Assembly (NCBI GenBank): GCA_035471805.1
Contig: DATIPS010000033.1
Coordinates: 1-64,000, forward strand
Reading direction: 5' to 3'
DNA: 64,000 nucleotides
DNA from: Acidimicrobiia bacterium
GTDB lineage: Bacteria; Actinomycetota; Acidimicrobiia; Spongiisociales; JAHEDJ01
The notes below the pieces were generated by a model. It did not search any database. It was not told the DNA's origin and saw only the letters and a list, made by a program, of their open reading frames with translations. The position numbers and the translations under genes were made by a program. This document shows, piece by piece, positions 44,228 to 53,456 of the stretch. Each line of letters opens with the position of its first letter. The stretch's first letter is position 1.

Positions 44228-45299
44228 GGCGCTCGTCGCCAGACTCGAAGAGGTTGAAGCGACGTTCAACGAGGTCGAGCAGCAGCTCGCAGATGAGGGA
44301 GTCCTCGACGATCAGACCCGTTTCATAGAGCTCGGGCGCAGGCACTCGGAACTCAAGCCCATCGTCGAAGGTTTCATCGCCTATCGGGCTGCCTTGTCCG
44401 ACGCCAGGGAAGCTGCCGAGCTGGCCGCCGTCGAGACCGATGCGAAGATGACCGGCGATCTCCAGCACATGGTCGCCGAACGCAAGGCTGAGGCCGAACG
44501 TCTGGAACGCGAGCTGCGCGTGGCGCTGATTCCCCGTGATCCGAATGATCTGAAGGACGTCATCGTTGAGATCCGGGCCGGTACCGGGGGAGATGAGGCA
44601 GCGCTGTTCGCCGGGGATCTCCACAGGATGTATCACCGTTATGCGGAGTTGCACGGATTCAAGACCGACTCGATGGACTCGTCGGAGTCGGAAGCCGGTG
44701 GTTTCTCGAAAGTGACCTTCGCCGTCAAGGGTGCCGGAGCGTTTTCGAAACTCAAGTTCGAAGCCGGCGTCCATCGCGTTCAGCGAGTTCCCAAGACCGA
44801 ATCCCAGGGACGCGTCCACACGTCCACCGCCACGGTGGCGGTTCTGCCTGAGGTGGAGGCCGTTGAGATCGATCTGGATCCGAACGACGTTCGGGTGGAC
44901 GTGTTCCGCTCGAGCGGCCCGGGCGGACAGTCGGTGAACACGACCGACTCGGCCGTGCGGCTCACGCATGAACCCACCGGGCTCGTCGTGTCTTGCCAGG
45001 ATGAGAAGTCACAACTCCAGAACAAAGAGAAGGCCTTCCGGATTCTGCGTGCCCGTCTCTATCAGATGGAACTCGAGAAGCAGCAGACCGAACTGGCGGA
45101 GAACCGCCGCTCCCAGGTGGGCACCGGCGGCCGCTCTGAGAAGATCCGCACATACAATTTCAAGGAGAACCGGGTGACCGATCATCGGATCGGCCTGACC
45201 ATCAAACAGTTGCCGTCCATCCTCGACGGCGAACTGGACCCCTTCGTCGAAGCCCTCACCGCCGACGACCAGGCCCGCCGTCTGGCCGACGGCACCTGA
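44220..45299 (+). CDS. prfA: Peptide chain release factor 1
   Basis: This 359-residue class I release factor reads UAA and UAG. The GGQ motif at 235-237 lies in SSGPGGQSVNTTDSAVRLTH. The modifying enzyme gene prmC is nearby but separated by an opposite-strand cytochrome gene. ATG 44220 lies within the end of DUF1385. Confidence 0.96.
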   Translation: MDEALVARLEEVEATFNEVEQQLADEGVLDDQTRFIELGRRHSELKPIVEGFIAYRAALSDAREAAELAAVETDAKMTGDLQHMVAERKAEAERLERELRVALIPRDPNDLKDVIVEIRAGTGGDEAALFAGDLHRMYHRYAELHGFKTDSMDSSESEAGGFSKVTFAVKGAGAFSKLKFEAGVHRVQRVPKTESQGRVHTSTATVAVLPEVEAVEIDLDPNDVRVDVFRSSGPGGQSVNTTDSAVRLTHEPTGLVVSCQDEKSQLQNKEKAFRILRARLYQMELEKQQTELAENRRSQVGTGGRSEKIRTYNFKENRVTDHRIGLTIKQLPSILDGELDPFVEALTADDQARRLADGT

Positions 45300-45360
45300 A
45301 CTTCCTTCGTCTCGCTCCGTTCGGGTTGCCCGTTCGCCTTCCCATCTTCGGGACGGCGTT

Positions 45361-45406
45361 CCTCCCTCACCGCAGGTGGGGGAGGTGGTTTCGCCGTTAG
45401 GCGAAA
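45361..45406. repeat. Double-hairpin element after prfA
   Basis: CCTCCCTCACC pairs with GGTGGGGGAGG, followed at once by TTTCGCC-GTTA-GGCGAAA. It may terminate the convergent prfA and cytochrome genes. Related double-hairpin, G-rich DNA occurs at 53271-53319. Confidence 0.6.
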
Positions 45407-45438
45407 GCGGAGGAGGCGGCTCGCTCGGAAGGGGTCCC

Positions 45439-47169
45439 CTACCGAGCCGGACCCTGTGCCGACCGCCACCAGAAAAACCCGATACCGCCGACAACGCCGA
45501 AGGCGATGAGGCCGAGTACAGCGACCACGAGGAGCGACGGCCCTTCTTCCGGGGTGGCCTCGTCGTCGAGGACCAGTGACAGGGTGCGGCCGTCGTCCTC
45601 ACCGGCTGCGACAACCTCGCCCCCCTCCGCCGACGCCAGAGCTCCGTTGATGATCGACCGCGTCTCATCGACCAGGGCGCTCATTTCGTCGTCGGTCAGG
45701 TCCGGGTGTCCGGGCATGCCGTAGGTTCCGTTGCGGATCAGGGCGCCGAGTTCGGCGGCGCTGATGTCTTCGCCGATGAGTTTTCCTCCGATACCGCCCT
45801 CGCCGGCCGGGCCATGGCAGGAGGCGCACAGGGTCGCGTAGGTGTGTCCGCCGCCTTGGAGAATCGCGTCCGATCCGGACAGGCTGAGGACGAAATCGGC
45901 GATGGCTGTGATCTGTTCGGGCGCCAGGCGATCCGAGAAGGCGGGCATCGAGGCGCCTCCATTGGTGGTGAGTGTGATCACGTCCGGCCGGGTCAGTGTC
46001 GTGCCGGCGACCGCACCGCCGGACCCGCCTTCGCCCTGTGCGCCGTGGCACATCGAGCAGTAGGTGGCATAGAGGGAGGTACCGTCGGCGCCACCTGTGT
46101 CGGAAGTCGTGGAGGAACCCCCTAGCGACGACAGGTAGGCGACGACGGCATCGATCTGTGCGGAGCTGAGCCGGTTCCCGAATCCCGACATGGATCCTCG
46201 CCCGTTGACGGTGACCGATCGAAGCTGGGCGTCGGTCAGCAGGTGTCCGACCAGGTTGCCCCCGCCGGCCCCGTGGCATCCGGCACAGGATTGCGCGAAG
46301 ACCGCCGATCCGCTCGGGGGAGGCGATCCGGGAGCCGTCGTGGTGGTCGTCGGGGCGGTGCCGCCGAGCGCAGCCACATAGGCAGCCACTGCGTCTATCT
46401 GGGCGGCGGAAAGGCTCGACGAGAAGCCGGGCATACCGGTGGTGCCGCTGGTGGTCACCGAAACGACTCGCGTGGCACTGAGGCCTCTACCGACCAGGTT
46501 TCCGCCGGCGGCGCCGTGGCACCCGGCACACGAACCAGCCCAGACCGTTGCGCCGTCCGGGACGAATCCGGGAACCGTGGTGGTAGTCGTGGTCGGAGCG
46601 CCGTTCCCGCCGAACAGGAACTCAGACACCAGCTGGATGTCGGCGCTGCTCAACGTTCCGGAGAACGCCGGCATGTTGCCCCGGCCGCCGGTCGTTATCT
46701 CGACGAGTTGTGACAGGCTCAGCGAGGTCGGGACGAGGTTGCCCCCGTTGCTCCCATGACAGCCGGCGCAGTTGGCTTCGAAGATCGCCGCTCCGCTGCC
46801 GGTCGGCGGTGGGACGTATGTGTTGGGGTTGTCCGATGCGTCACCGGGAAAGGTGCCTGCCTGGATCTCCTGGTAGTTGGTGAAGCCGTCGCCGTCGGTG
46901 TCGAAACTCTGGATCGCAGGGAAGCTCTTGTCGGCTTCTTCGTATTCATCGGCGAACTGGTTCTCGTCCCATTTGCCGTCGGAGTTGGTGAAGTGGCAGA
47001 GCGAACAACCATCCAGACGTGTGCCTGCCGCGGCCGGATAGGTTTGCCGGAAGTCGTCCAGGAACCTCTCTTTGGCTTCGGCGCGATTGCCGAGCACGAT
47101 CAGAAGAGCAACGGTCAGGGTCCCCACCAGCGTAAGCGATGCGATGGCTCGCGCCTTCATGCCGTTCAT
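45439..47169 (-). CDS. Hexaheme membrane-anchored cytochrome c
   Basis: The 576-residue product has a signal peptide (SLTLVGTLTVALLIVLGNRAEA), six CxxCH heme sites (C55, C134, C214, C295, C371, C448) and a C-terminal membrane helix at about 545-567. After the first heme comes a calcium-loop-like DTDGDGFTNYQE. Five cytochrome c domains then follow, each with a candidate distal Met (166, 246, 327, 408, 485), joined by TTTTT linkers. The domains look duplicated. It would move electrons across the cell envelope. It lies antisense between prfA and prmC, which are usually adjacent. Confidence 0.92.
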   Translation of the reverse strand: MNGMKARAIASLTLVGTLTVALLIVLGNRAEAKERFLDDFRQTYPAAAGTRLDGCSLCHFTNSDGKWDENQFADEYEEADKSFPAIQSFDTDGDGFTNYQEIQAGTFPGDASDNPNTYVPPPTGSGAAIFEANCAGCHGSNGGNLVPTSLSLSQLVEITTGGRGNMPAFSGTLSSADIQLVSEFLFGGNGAPTTTTTTVPGFVPDGATVWAGSCAGCHGAAGGNLVGRGLSATRVVSVTTSGTTGMPGFSSSLSAAQIDAVAAYVAALGGTAPTTTTTAPGSPPPSGSAVFAQSCAGCHGAGGGNLVGHLLTDAQLRSVTVNGRGSMSGFGNRLSSAQIDAVVAYLSSLGGSSTTSDTGGADGTSLYATYCSMCHGAQGEGGSGGAVAGTTLTRPDVITLTTNGGASMPAFSDRLAPEQITAIADFVLSLSGSDAILQGGGHTYATLCASCHGPAGEGGIGGKLIGEDISAAELGALIRNGTYGMPGHPDLTDDEMSALVDETRSIINGALASAEGGEVVAAGEDDGRTLSLVLDDEATPEEGPSLLVVAVLGLIAFGVVGGIGFFWWRSAQGPAR

Positions 47170-47336
47170 CCCTGTATTCGATTGGTTTCTACCCGCTGTC
47201 AGTATCGGTCGAATGTGCCTAACCCATTACCAATGAATGGTTAACGCCGGGATAAACGCCGGGTTTGCGTGTCCTCTCGCTTCGGCCGCTGCCGGCGGGA
47301 CACCGTTTATCTCCTTGCCCCTGCGAATATGGCCGG

Positions 47337-48164
47337 GTGAACTCGACGAATCTGCTCGCCAAATCCAATCTGCCTCGCCATGAAGCGGAGCGTCTGTTGA
47401 TGTCGGCGACGGGGAAGCCACGGGCAGACCTCCTCAGCGGTATCGATCTCGCACCCGAAGACGAAAACACCTTCGAGTCCCTCGCCTCGCGCCGGGCAGC
47501 AGGGGAACCACTCCAGTACCTGGAGGGCACGGTGGAGTTCGGTCCGATCGAACTCGCAGTCGACGAACGTGCGCTCATCCCGCGCCCGGAGACCGAAGCC
47601 GTCTGGGACGAAGCGAGACGGATGCTCGGCGAAGCCGGCAAAGGAACTGTGATCGTCGATCTCTGCACGGGGAGCGGGGCGATGGCGCTCGCGTTGAAGG
47701 CGGTCTTTCCGGAGGCGCGTGTCTTCGCAACCGACATCAGCGAACCCGCATTGTCCCTGGCCGAGGACAATGCAGCTCGCCTCGGTCTCGATATCGAGTT
47801 CTTCCACGGCGACCTGTTCGAAGCTCTCCCGAAGTCGATCTACGGCCGGGTCGACCTGCTGGTCAGCAATCCCCCCTATATAGAGGAGGGGGAGTGGGAT
47901 GGCCTCCCTCCGGATGTTCGCGACCACGAGCCCCGCCGGGCGCTGGTCTCCGGACCGGAAGGCACGGAGATCCTCGAACGCATTGCCAACGACATCTACT
48001 GGTGGCTCGGAGTCGGCGGCTGGGTTCTCTGTGAGATAGGAGAGACCCAGGGCCGACGCGCCGACGAGCTGTTCGGCCAGTGGCTGGACACCGAGGTTCG
48101 CCCCGACCTCACCGGTCGCGACCGCATCCTGGTCGGCCGCAAGGGCGCCCGCTGCTGCGTCTAG
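47337..48164 (+). CDS. prmC: Release factor glutamine methyltransferase
   Basis: The 275-residue SAM enzyme methylates the GGQ glutamine of release factors. It has the substrate-binding N-terminus (AERLLMSATGKPRADLLSG), the SAM loop IVDLCTGSGAMALALK and the catalytic SNPPY with N178-Y181. GTG 47337 is chosen because the longer frame adds 24 proline/arginine-rich residues unlike the family. Confidence 0.94.
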   Translation: MNSTNLLAKSNLPRHEAERLLMSATGKPRADLLSGIDLAPEDENTFESLASRRAAGEPLQYLEGTVEFGPIELAVDERALIPRPETEAVWDEARRMLGEAGKGTVIVDLCTGSGAMALALKAVFPEARVFATDISEPALSLAEDNAARLGLDIEFFHGDLFEALPKSIYGRVDLLVSNPPYIEEGEWDGLPPDVRDHEPRRALVSGPEGTEILERIANDIYWWLGVGGWVLCEIGETQGRRADELFGQWLDTEVRPDLTGRDRILVGRKGARCCV

Positions 48165-48309
48165 TCGTTTCTCTCCCGCCGTGCGGGGGATGTCCGTCAG
48201 CGGGAGTTTGCTGCCGCCGGGCAAACCCGCCGGTGACGAGCCCTTCGGCGGCCGGGTCCATGCCCTACATCTTCTCCGGTGCCGGTAGGCTGGCCCACTC
48301 GGAGGTGGT

Positions 48310-49758
48310 TTGATCAAGGCTTCAAAACGGCAAATGGGTAGTTTCCGGCGGCTCAGCGGACTGCTGTTGTCGATGCTGCTGCTCGCTGCATGTTCCGACG
48401 GAACCAGCGCCCCTGCTCCGCCGGCATCCGACGTGCCGGTCGTCGTAGTCGAGGAGGACTATGCCCTGGACTGCGTTGCAGCAGGCACCTGTGTCGATGC
48501 CGACGAGGTCCCAACTCGTGAAGCAGAACCCCTCGCCGGGGAACCTTCTGCAGACTACGACGGTCTGGCCGTCGGGTTCACCGACGAAGGGTACGCCCGA
48601 CTGGGCGACCCGGACGCACCGGTGTCGCTGGTCGAGTTCTCCGACTATCTATGCCCCTACTGCGGGCGGCACTTCAAAGAGACCACCCCTCTGCTCATCG
48701 ACCGGTACCTTCGTAGCGGCCGGGTCAATCTGGTGTTCCGTGACTTCCCGCTGGTCGAACTGCACCCGACCGCCCCCGCCGGCCATGCCTCGGCCCTATG
48801 CATTGGCGAGCAGAGTGCTGCCCTGTTCTGGGCCTATCACGATGCCCTGTTCGCCCGGCAGGGGGAGTGGTCTTCGCTGCCGGACAACAGTGGCTTCCTC
48901 GCCACCGTCGCCGGTGAAATCGGCGCCGACATCGAGGCATATCAGGCCTGTGTGGCTTCCGGGCACACCGCTCCCATGGTCGAGCAACGAGTCGCGCAGG
49001 GACGAGCTCTGGGCTTTTCAGGGACGCCCAGTTTCCACGTTGTCGACAACGTCAACGACGAGACCTTCGAGATCATCGGAGCGCAGCCGCTCGACGTCTT
49101 CGCCTCCGCCCTCGATGCCGCCCTCGCCGGCGAGACCCCCGTCGTCGAAGAGGAACCCGCCCCGGATCTGCCCTTCTGGGCCAATGCCGACGGACTGGCC
49201 CCCGATCCCGGCCGGGCCGGCTACAACCTGGCCGGCGATGCCTATCGGGGCGATCCCGGGGCGCCGCTCGTGGTGGTCGAGATCTCCGATTTCCAATGCC
49301 CCTTCTGTCGCCGGCACGCCCTCGAGACGCAGCCCGCCCTCGACGAGATTTACGTGGACACCGGTCAAGTCATGTGGGTGTTCAAGAACCTCCCGCTGGC
49401 CAATCATCCTCAAGCGCCGGCGGCGGCGACCGCTGCCGAATGTGCCGGGGAGCAAGGTGAGTTCTGGGCGATGCACGACCTGCTGTTCGAAGCCGTCGAG
49501 GAGTGGGCGGTCGAACCTCCGGACTCTGCGCTCGAATCGCTGGCCGCCGAGCTCGGTCTGAACAGATCGGCCTTCTCGTCGTGCCTGGGCAGCCGCGCCC
49601 CGCTCGAGAGAGTCCTCGACGACCTGTACGACCTCAGCACCATCTTCTCCACCACGCCAACCTTCGTGGTCCTGTTCGACGGGAGGGCGTCCGTCATCGA
49701 AGGGGCCCAGCCGCTCGAGCAGTTCGTCGCCAGGTTCGACGGTTTGCTGGGGGAGTGA
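48310..49758 (+). CDS. Lipoprotein with two DsbA-like thioredoxin domains
   Basis: The 482-residue product has a lipobox LLAAC (Cys at about 28) and two tandem DsbA/BdbD-type domains. The first has C115-P-Y-C118 in FSDYLCPYCGRHF, the second C330-P-F-C333 in ISDFQCPFCRRHA. Each has the family's cis-Pro loop (FSGTPSFHV; STTPTFVV). It would form or isomerise disulfides outside the cell, possibly serving the hexaheme cytochrome nearby. The start is TTG 48310 with GGAGGT 3 bases upstream; ATG 48334 is an alternative. A fused pair of DsbA domains is unusual. Confidence 0.9.
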   Translation: MIKASKRQMGSFRRLSGLLLSMLLLAACSDGTSAPAPPASDVPVVVVEEDYALDCVAAGTCVDADEVPTREAEPLAGEPSADYDGLAVGFTDEGYARLGDPDAPVSLVEFSDYLCPYCGRHFKETTPLLIDRYLRSGRVNLVFRDFPLVELHPTAPAGHASALCIGEQSAALFWAYHDALFARQGEWSSLPDNSGFLATVAGEIGADIEAYQACVASGHTAPMVEQRVAQGRALGFSGTPSFHVVDNVNDETFEIIGAQPLDVFASALDAALAGETPVVEEEPAPDLPFWANADGLAPDPGRAGYNLAGDAYRGDPGAPLVVVEISDFQCPFCRRHALETQPALDEIYVDTGQVMWVFKNLPLANHPQAPAAATAAECAGEQGEFWAMHDLLFEAVEEWAVEPPDSALESLAAELGLNRSAFSSCLGSRAPLERVLDDLYDLSTIFSTTPTFVVLFDGRASVIEGAQPLEQFVARFDGLLGE

Positions 49759-49853
49759 CGTAAGCCGCCGGTTGCCCTGCCGAGAGTTGGCCCCGCTGCC
49801 GACTGGAGGTGGCCCGATTCCTCTGCACGGGGATGACACTTAGAATCGCAGCC

Positions 49854-50435
49854 ATGACCACTATCGATGCCGGCGTAGCCGCCATCCGACGAGGGCTCAT
49901 CGTCGGACTGCCGACCGACACCGTTTACGGGGTTGGCGTTGACCCGTTCAATACCAAGGCGGTGGCATCGCTCTACGAGTTGAAGGGCAGACCCGATGAG
50001 AAGGCCATTCCGATCCTCTGCGCCACCGTCGCCCAGGCTTTGGAGATCGTCGACATACCACCGGAGATCGAGGATATGGCTCTGGTGCACTGGCCGGGCC
50101 CTTTGACCCTGGTCCTGCGGCGCCATGTCGAGTTGCCGGAGTGGGTCGGGGACAACACGCTGGGCACCGTAGCCGTCAGGATTCCCGACCATCCGATCGC
50201 CTTGGACCTGCTGGCCGCCGCCGGCCCCCTGGCCGTCACCTCGGCGAACCGAAGCGGCAACCCTCCAGCTCTAGATGAGGTTGAAGCTCGCGGGTTGCTC
50301 GGCGATGGAGTTGCCGTGTATCTGGAAGGGCGGTGCCCCGGAGGTGCGTCCAGCACCGTTGTGGACATGACTTCGGTCCCTCCGCGCATACTGCGTGAAG
50401 GACCGGTGGACTTCCGGGAGCTCCTGGACGGGTAG
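49854..50435 (+). CDS. tsaC: L-threonylcarbamoyladenylate synthase (Sua5/YrdC)
   Basis: The 193-residue product makes threonylcarbamoyl-AMP for the t6A modification of tRNA. It shows GLIVGLPTDTVYGVGVD, LKGRPDEKAIPIL, HWPGPLTLVLRR, TVAVRIPDHP and PLAVTSANRSGNPP. ATG 49854 has TAGAAT 7 bases upstream, a leaderless arrangement; ATG 49833 is possible. The prmC-tsaC pairing is conserved in Actinobacteria. Confidence 0.94.
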   Translation: MTTIDAGVAAIRRGLIVGLPTDTVYGVGVDPFNTKAVASLYELKGRPDEKAIPILCATVAQALEIVDIPPEIEDMALVHWPGPLTLVLRRHVELPEWVGDNTLGTVAVRIPDHPIALDLLAAAGPLAVTSANRSGNPPALDEVEARGLLGDGVAVYLEGRCPGGASSTVVDMTSVPPRILREGPVDFRELLDG

Positions 50436-50552
50436 AGCCACGTACCCGCCCGTCGGCGCGGCGGATCCACCCCTTCTCCCCCTGCCGCCAGGTCGGTTGT
50501 CGTGTGGGAGAGATCAACTTCGGCCGAGGCGTGAGGACAGGACCGCAATAGG

Positions 50553-51572
50553 TCAGTCGGCGGCCGGCAGTCCGTCGGGGTTCATCGATTGCCAGCGCCA
50601 GGCGTCGGTGCACATCTCATCGACCGTGCGGCCGGCGGTCCAGCCGAGGACCCGTTCGGCTTTCGAGACGTCTGCCCACACCTCGGCGGCGTCGCCGGGC
50701 CGGCGGTCGACGAAGCGGTGAGGGATCTCGACGCCGGAGGAACGCTCAAAGGCGTGCACCATCTCCAAGACAGATCGACCCCGGCCGGTGCCCAGGTTGA
50801 TCGCGTCGTATCCGGGTGATCTGCCGAGGTGGTCGAGGGCGGCGAGGTGGCCCTCCGCCAGGTCGGTGACGTGTAGGTAGTCGCGGATCGCCGTGCCGTC
50901 GGGAGTGGGGTAATCGTTGCCGAATACGTCCAGCATCTCGCGGCGTCCCACCGCGACCTGGGAGATGAACGGCAGGAGGTTGGCGGGCTTCCCCTGCGGA
51001 TCCTCCCCGATCATTCCCGAGATGTGAGCCCCGACGGGATTGAAGTAGCGCAGAGACACGATGTTCCAGCGGGAATCGGAAGTGTGGAGGTCCTCGAGCA
51101 GGTACTCGCACACCAGCTTGGTGCGTCCGTAGGGGTTCAGTACCGACAGCGGGGAGTCTTCGGTGACGGGCAGTTCTTCGGGCAGGCCGTAGACGGTCGC
51201 GGACGAGCTGTATACGAAGTTGCGGACACCATGGCGGTCGAGCACCTCGCAGAGAGTCGCGGTGCCTCCCACACTGTTCCGGTAGTAGTGGAGCGGACGC
51301 CTGACCGATTCCTCGACCGCCTTCGGGGCGGCGAAGTGAATTGTTGCGTCGAAGGAGCGAATCCCCATCAGTTCCTCGAGCGCCTGCTCGTCCTGGACGT
51401 CGATCTCGAAGAAGTCGATGTCGGTGCCGGTGATGTCGCGCAGACGGTCGAGGACCGCAGATTTGCTGTTGGAGAAGTTGTCGATCAGCGTGGTTTGATG
51501 TCCCGCCTCGATTAGTTCGACGGCGGTATGGCTGCCGATGTATCCGGTGCCGCCGGTCAGTAGGACTCTCAT
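50553..51572 (-). CDS. galE: UDP-glucose 4-epimerase
   Basis: This 339-residue extended SDR has VLLTGGTGYIGSHTAVEL, the GalE helix HFAAPKAVEESVRRPL, the catalytic Y-x3-K in NPYGRTKLVCEY and the terminal GRRPGDAAEVWAD. It interconverts UDP-glucose and UDP-galactose for surface polysaccharide. It is the only minus-strand gene between tsaC and glyA. Confidence 0.95.
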   Translation of the reverse strand: MRVLLTGGTGYIGSHTAVELIEAGHQTTLIDNFSNSKSAVLDRLRDITGTDIDFFEIDVQDEQALEELMGIRSFDATIHFAAPKAVEESVRRPLHYYRNSVGGTATLCEVLDRHGVRNFVYSSSATVYGLPEELPVTEDSPLSVLNPYGRTKLVCEYLLEDLHTSDSRWNIVSLRYFNPVGAHISGMIGEDPQGKPANLLPFISQVAVGRREMLDVFGNDYPTPDGTAIRDYLHVTDLAEGHLAALDHLGRSPGYDAINLGTGRGRSVLEMVHAFERSSGVEIPHRFVDRRPGDAAEVWADVSKAERVLGWTAGRTVDEMCTDAWRWQSMNPDGLPAAD

Positions 51573-51776
51573 TTGATTCTCTCTGGATGGACTTGATTGA
51601 AGGCTAACGCTTCGACGGCGTCCTCCCCGCTCGGCGGCATCTGCCGGCGCCGCCTTCCTCAGACCCCGGTCTCGCCCGGAGACCCTCCCTTGCTTCGGAT
51701 GCGGCGTGCCGTCGGGGATAAACCGGGAGTGATGAGCCGACTACCCTTCACGGGACCGCATTCCTGAAGGACTCTC

Positions 51777-53051
51777 ATGATCGATCCCCGAACAATCGAA
51801 GAGGTCGACCCTGCAATGGCAGAGTTGATCAGGCGTGATGCCGAACGGCAGAACACCGGCATTCACCTGATCGCCTCCGAGAACTTTGTTTCCAAGGCAG
51901 TGCTGCAAGCCACCGGATCCGTGTTCACCAACAAGTACGCGGAGGGGTATCCCGGTCGCCGCTATTACGAGGGCTGCGGGATCGTCGACGAGATGGAACG
52001 GCTCGCCCAGAAGCGAATCCTCGACCTGCTCGGTGGCGTTCACGCCAACGTCCAACCCCATTCCGGCGCCCAGGCCAACATGGCCGTCTACTTCACGCTC
52101 CTCGACATCGGCGACACCGTGCTCGGAATGCGTTTGGACCAGGGCGGCCACCTCACCCACGGCTCACCGGTCAACTTCTCCGGCCAGTACTACAACTTCG
52201 TCGCCTACGGCGTCGATCCCGCCACAGAGCGCATCGACATGGACGAGGTTCGCAAACTCGCCCTGGAGCACCGTCCGAAGATCGTCCTCGCCGGTTACTC
52301 GGCCTATCCCCGTCATCTCGAATACGACAAGTTCCGCGAGATAGCCGACGAGATCGGTGCCGTGTTGATGGTCGACGCAGCCCACTACATCGGCCTGGTG
52401 GCAGGCAAGGCGTATCCCAACCCGGTCGAACATGCAGACGTCGTCACCTTCACGACCCACAAGGCGCTGCGCGGCGCCCGCGGTGGAGCCGTCATCACCA
52501 ACAGCGAGGAGATGGGCCTCGACATCCAGAAGGGCCTCTTCCCGGCCGCTCAGGGCGGATCGCTCTACAACCAGATCGCCGGAAAAGCTGTGTGCTTCCA
52601 CGAAGCCGCCCAGCCGGAGTTCCGGGCCTACGCCCGGCAGGTGATCGACAACGCCCGGGCGCTGGCGTCCAGGTTCATCGAGAACGGCGTCCGCCTCGTG
52701 TCCGGCGGCACGGACAACCACATGATGCTGCTCGACCTCCGATCGATCGACGAGGAACTCACCGGCAAAGACGCCGCCAAGATGCTCGACCGCATCGGCA
52801 TAACCCTCAACTTCAACACCATCCCCTTCGACCCCAGACCACCGTTCCGGGCCTCCGGGCTCCGGATCGGCACTCCGTCGGTGACCACCCAGGGGATGAA
52901 AGAGGCGGAGATGGTGCAGGTCGCCGATCTCGTCACCGAGGCGCTGCGCAACCACGGAGAGGAGCGTGTCCTGGCCGCCACCGAGTCCCGGATCCGTGAA
53001 CTCGCCAAACAGTTTCCGCCTTACCCGGAGGGTTTTGTTGGACACGTGTAG
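51777..53051 (+). CDS. glyA: Serine hydroxymethyltransferase
   Basis: The 424-residue PLP enzyme interconverts serine and glycine with tetrahydrofolate. It shows IHLIASENFVSKAVLQATGSV, the PLP lysine K229 in FTTHKALRGARGG and GTDNHMMLLDLRS. GAAGGA lies upstream of ATG 51777. Its place between tsaC and the atp operon follows the usual actinobacterial order. Confidence 0.97.
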   Translation: MIDPRTIEEVDPAMAELIRRDAERQNTGIHLIASENFVSKAVLQATGSVFTNKYAEGYPGRRYYEGCGIVDEMERLAQKRILDLLGGVHANVQPHSGAQANMAVYFTLLDIGDTVLGMRLDQGGHLTHGSPVNFSGQYYNFVAYGVDPATERIDMDEVRKLALEHRPKIVLAGYSAYPRHLEYDKFREIADEIGAVLMVDAAHYIGLVAGKAYPNPVEHADVVTFTTHKALRGARGGAVITNSEEMGLDIQKGLFPAAQGGSLYNQIAGKAVCFHEAAQPEFRAYARQVIDNARALASRFIENGVRLVSGGTDNHMMLLDLRSIDEELTGKDAAKMLDRIGITLNFNTIPFDPRPPFRASGLRIGTPSVTTQGMKEAEMVQVADLVTEALRNHGEERVLAATESRIRELAKQFPPYPEGFVGHV

Positions 53052-53228
53052 GCGCGGTAGCAGGAAACAGGTGCCCCCTCCGACCTCGCTCCGCTCGGCT
53101 ACCTTCCCCAGCTTCGCTGAGGGAGGAAGTCTGGTGTGCCGCGAAGACCCGGCACGTCCCGCGTCTCCGCCGGGGCAGCACTGCAATGGCCCAGGGAATG
53201 TGCGGGCCGGCGAAAGTGTTCAGATGAT

Positions 53229-53244
53229 TGTGAAGGGATTCACA
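53229..53244. promoter_or_regulatory. CRP/GlxR-type operator before the atp operon
   Basis: TGTGA-AGGGAT-TCACA is a perfect consensus, extended to TTGTGA/TCACAA exactly like the whiB1 site. It is 213 bases before atpZ and 178 bases after glyA. Confidence 0.7.
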
Positions 53245-53408
53245 AGCGACTCGAGCGAGCCAACCGCTTTCTCCCACCGCTGTGAGGCGGGGGGAGTCCG
53301 CCGGATTCGAAGAATCCGGGGGGAGGGGGGCTCTTGCGAAGCTGCCCCCTCTGCCTCGAAGACTCGGCATCTCCCGCGCCTGCCGGTGCGGGAGAAAAGC
53401 CCCCTCCC

Positions 53409-53441
53409 GCGACTCGCGACTCGCGACTCGCGACTCGCGAC
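53409..53441. repeat. 7-bp tandem repeat
   Basis: The unit GCGACTC is repeated 4.7 times, ending 15 bases before the atpZ start codon. It is likely to vary in copy number between strains. Confidence 0.9.
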
Positions 53442-53456
53442 GAGGAACCCGCCACC

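Larger units (their letters stand above)
53052..53456. other. Repeat-rich leader region of the atp operon
   Basis: These 405 bases hold no gene. They contain a CRP-type box (53229-53244), a GC double hairpin at about 53271-53319 (second stem CCGGATTC/GAATCCGG), and a 7-base tandem repeat (53409-53441). No clear -10/-35 pair was found. Confidence 0.6.

Noticed and set aside
53409-53441. Tandem GCGACTC copies as an origin or iteron array
   Set aside because: The unit is only 7 bases and no replication gene or DnaA boxes are near; simple slippage explains it.
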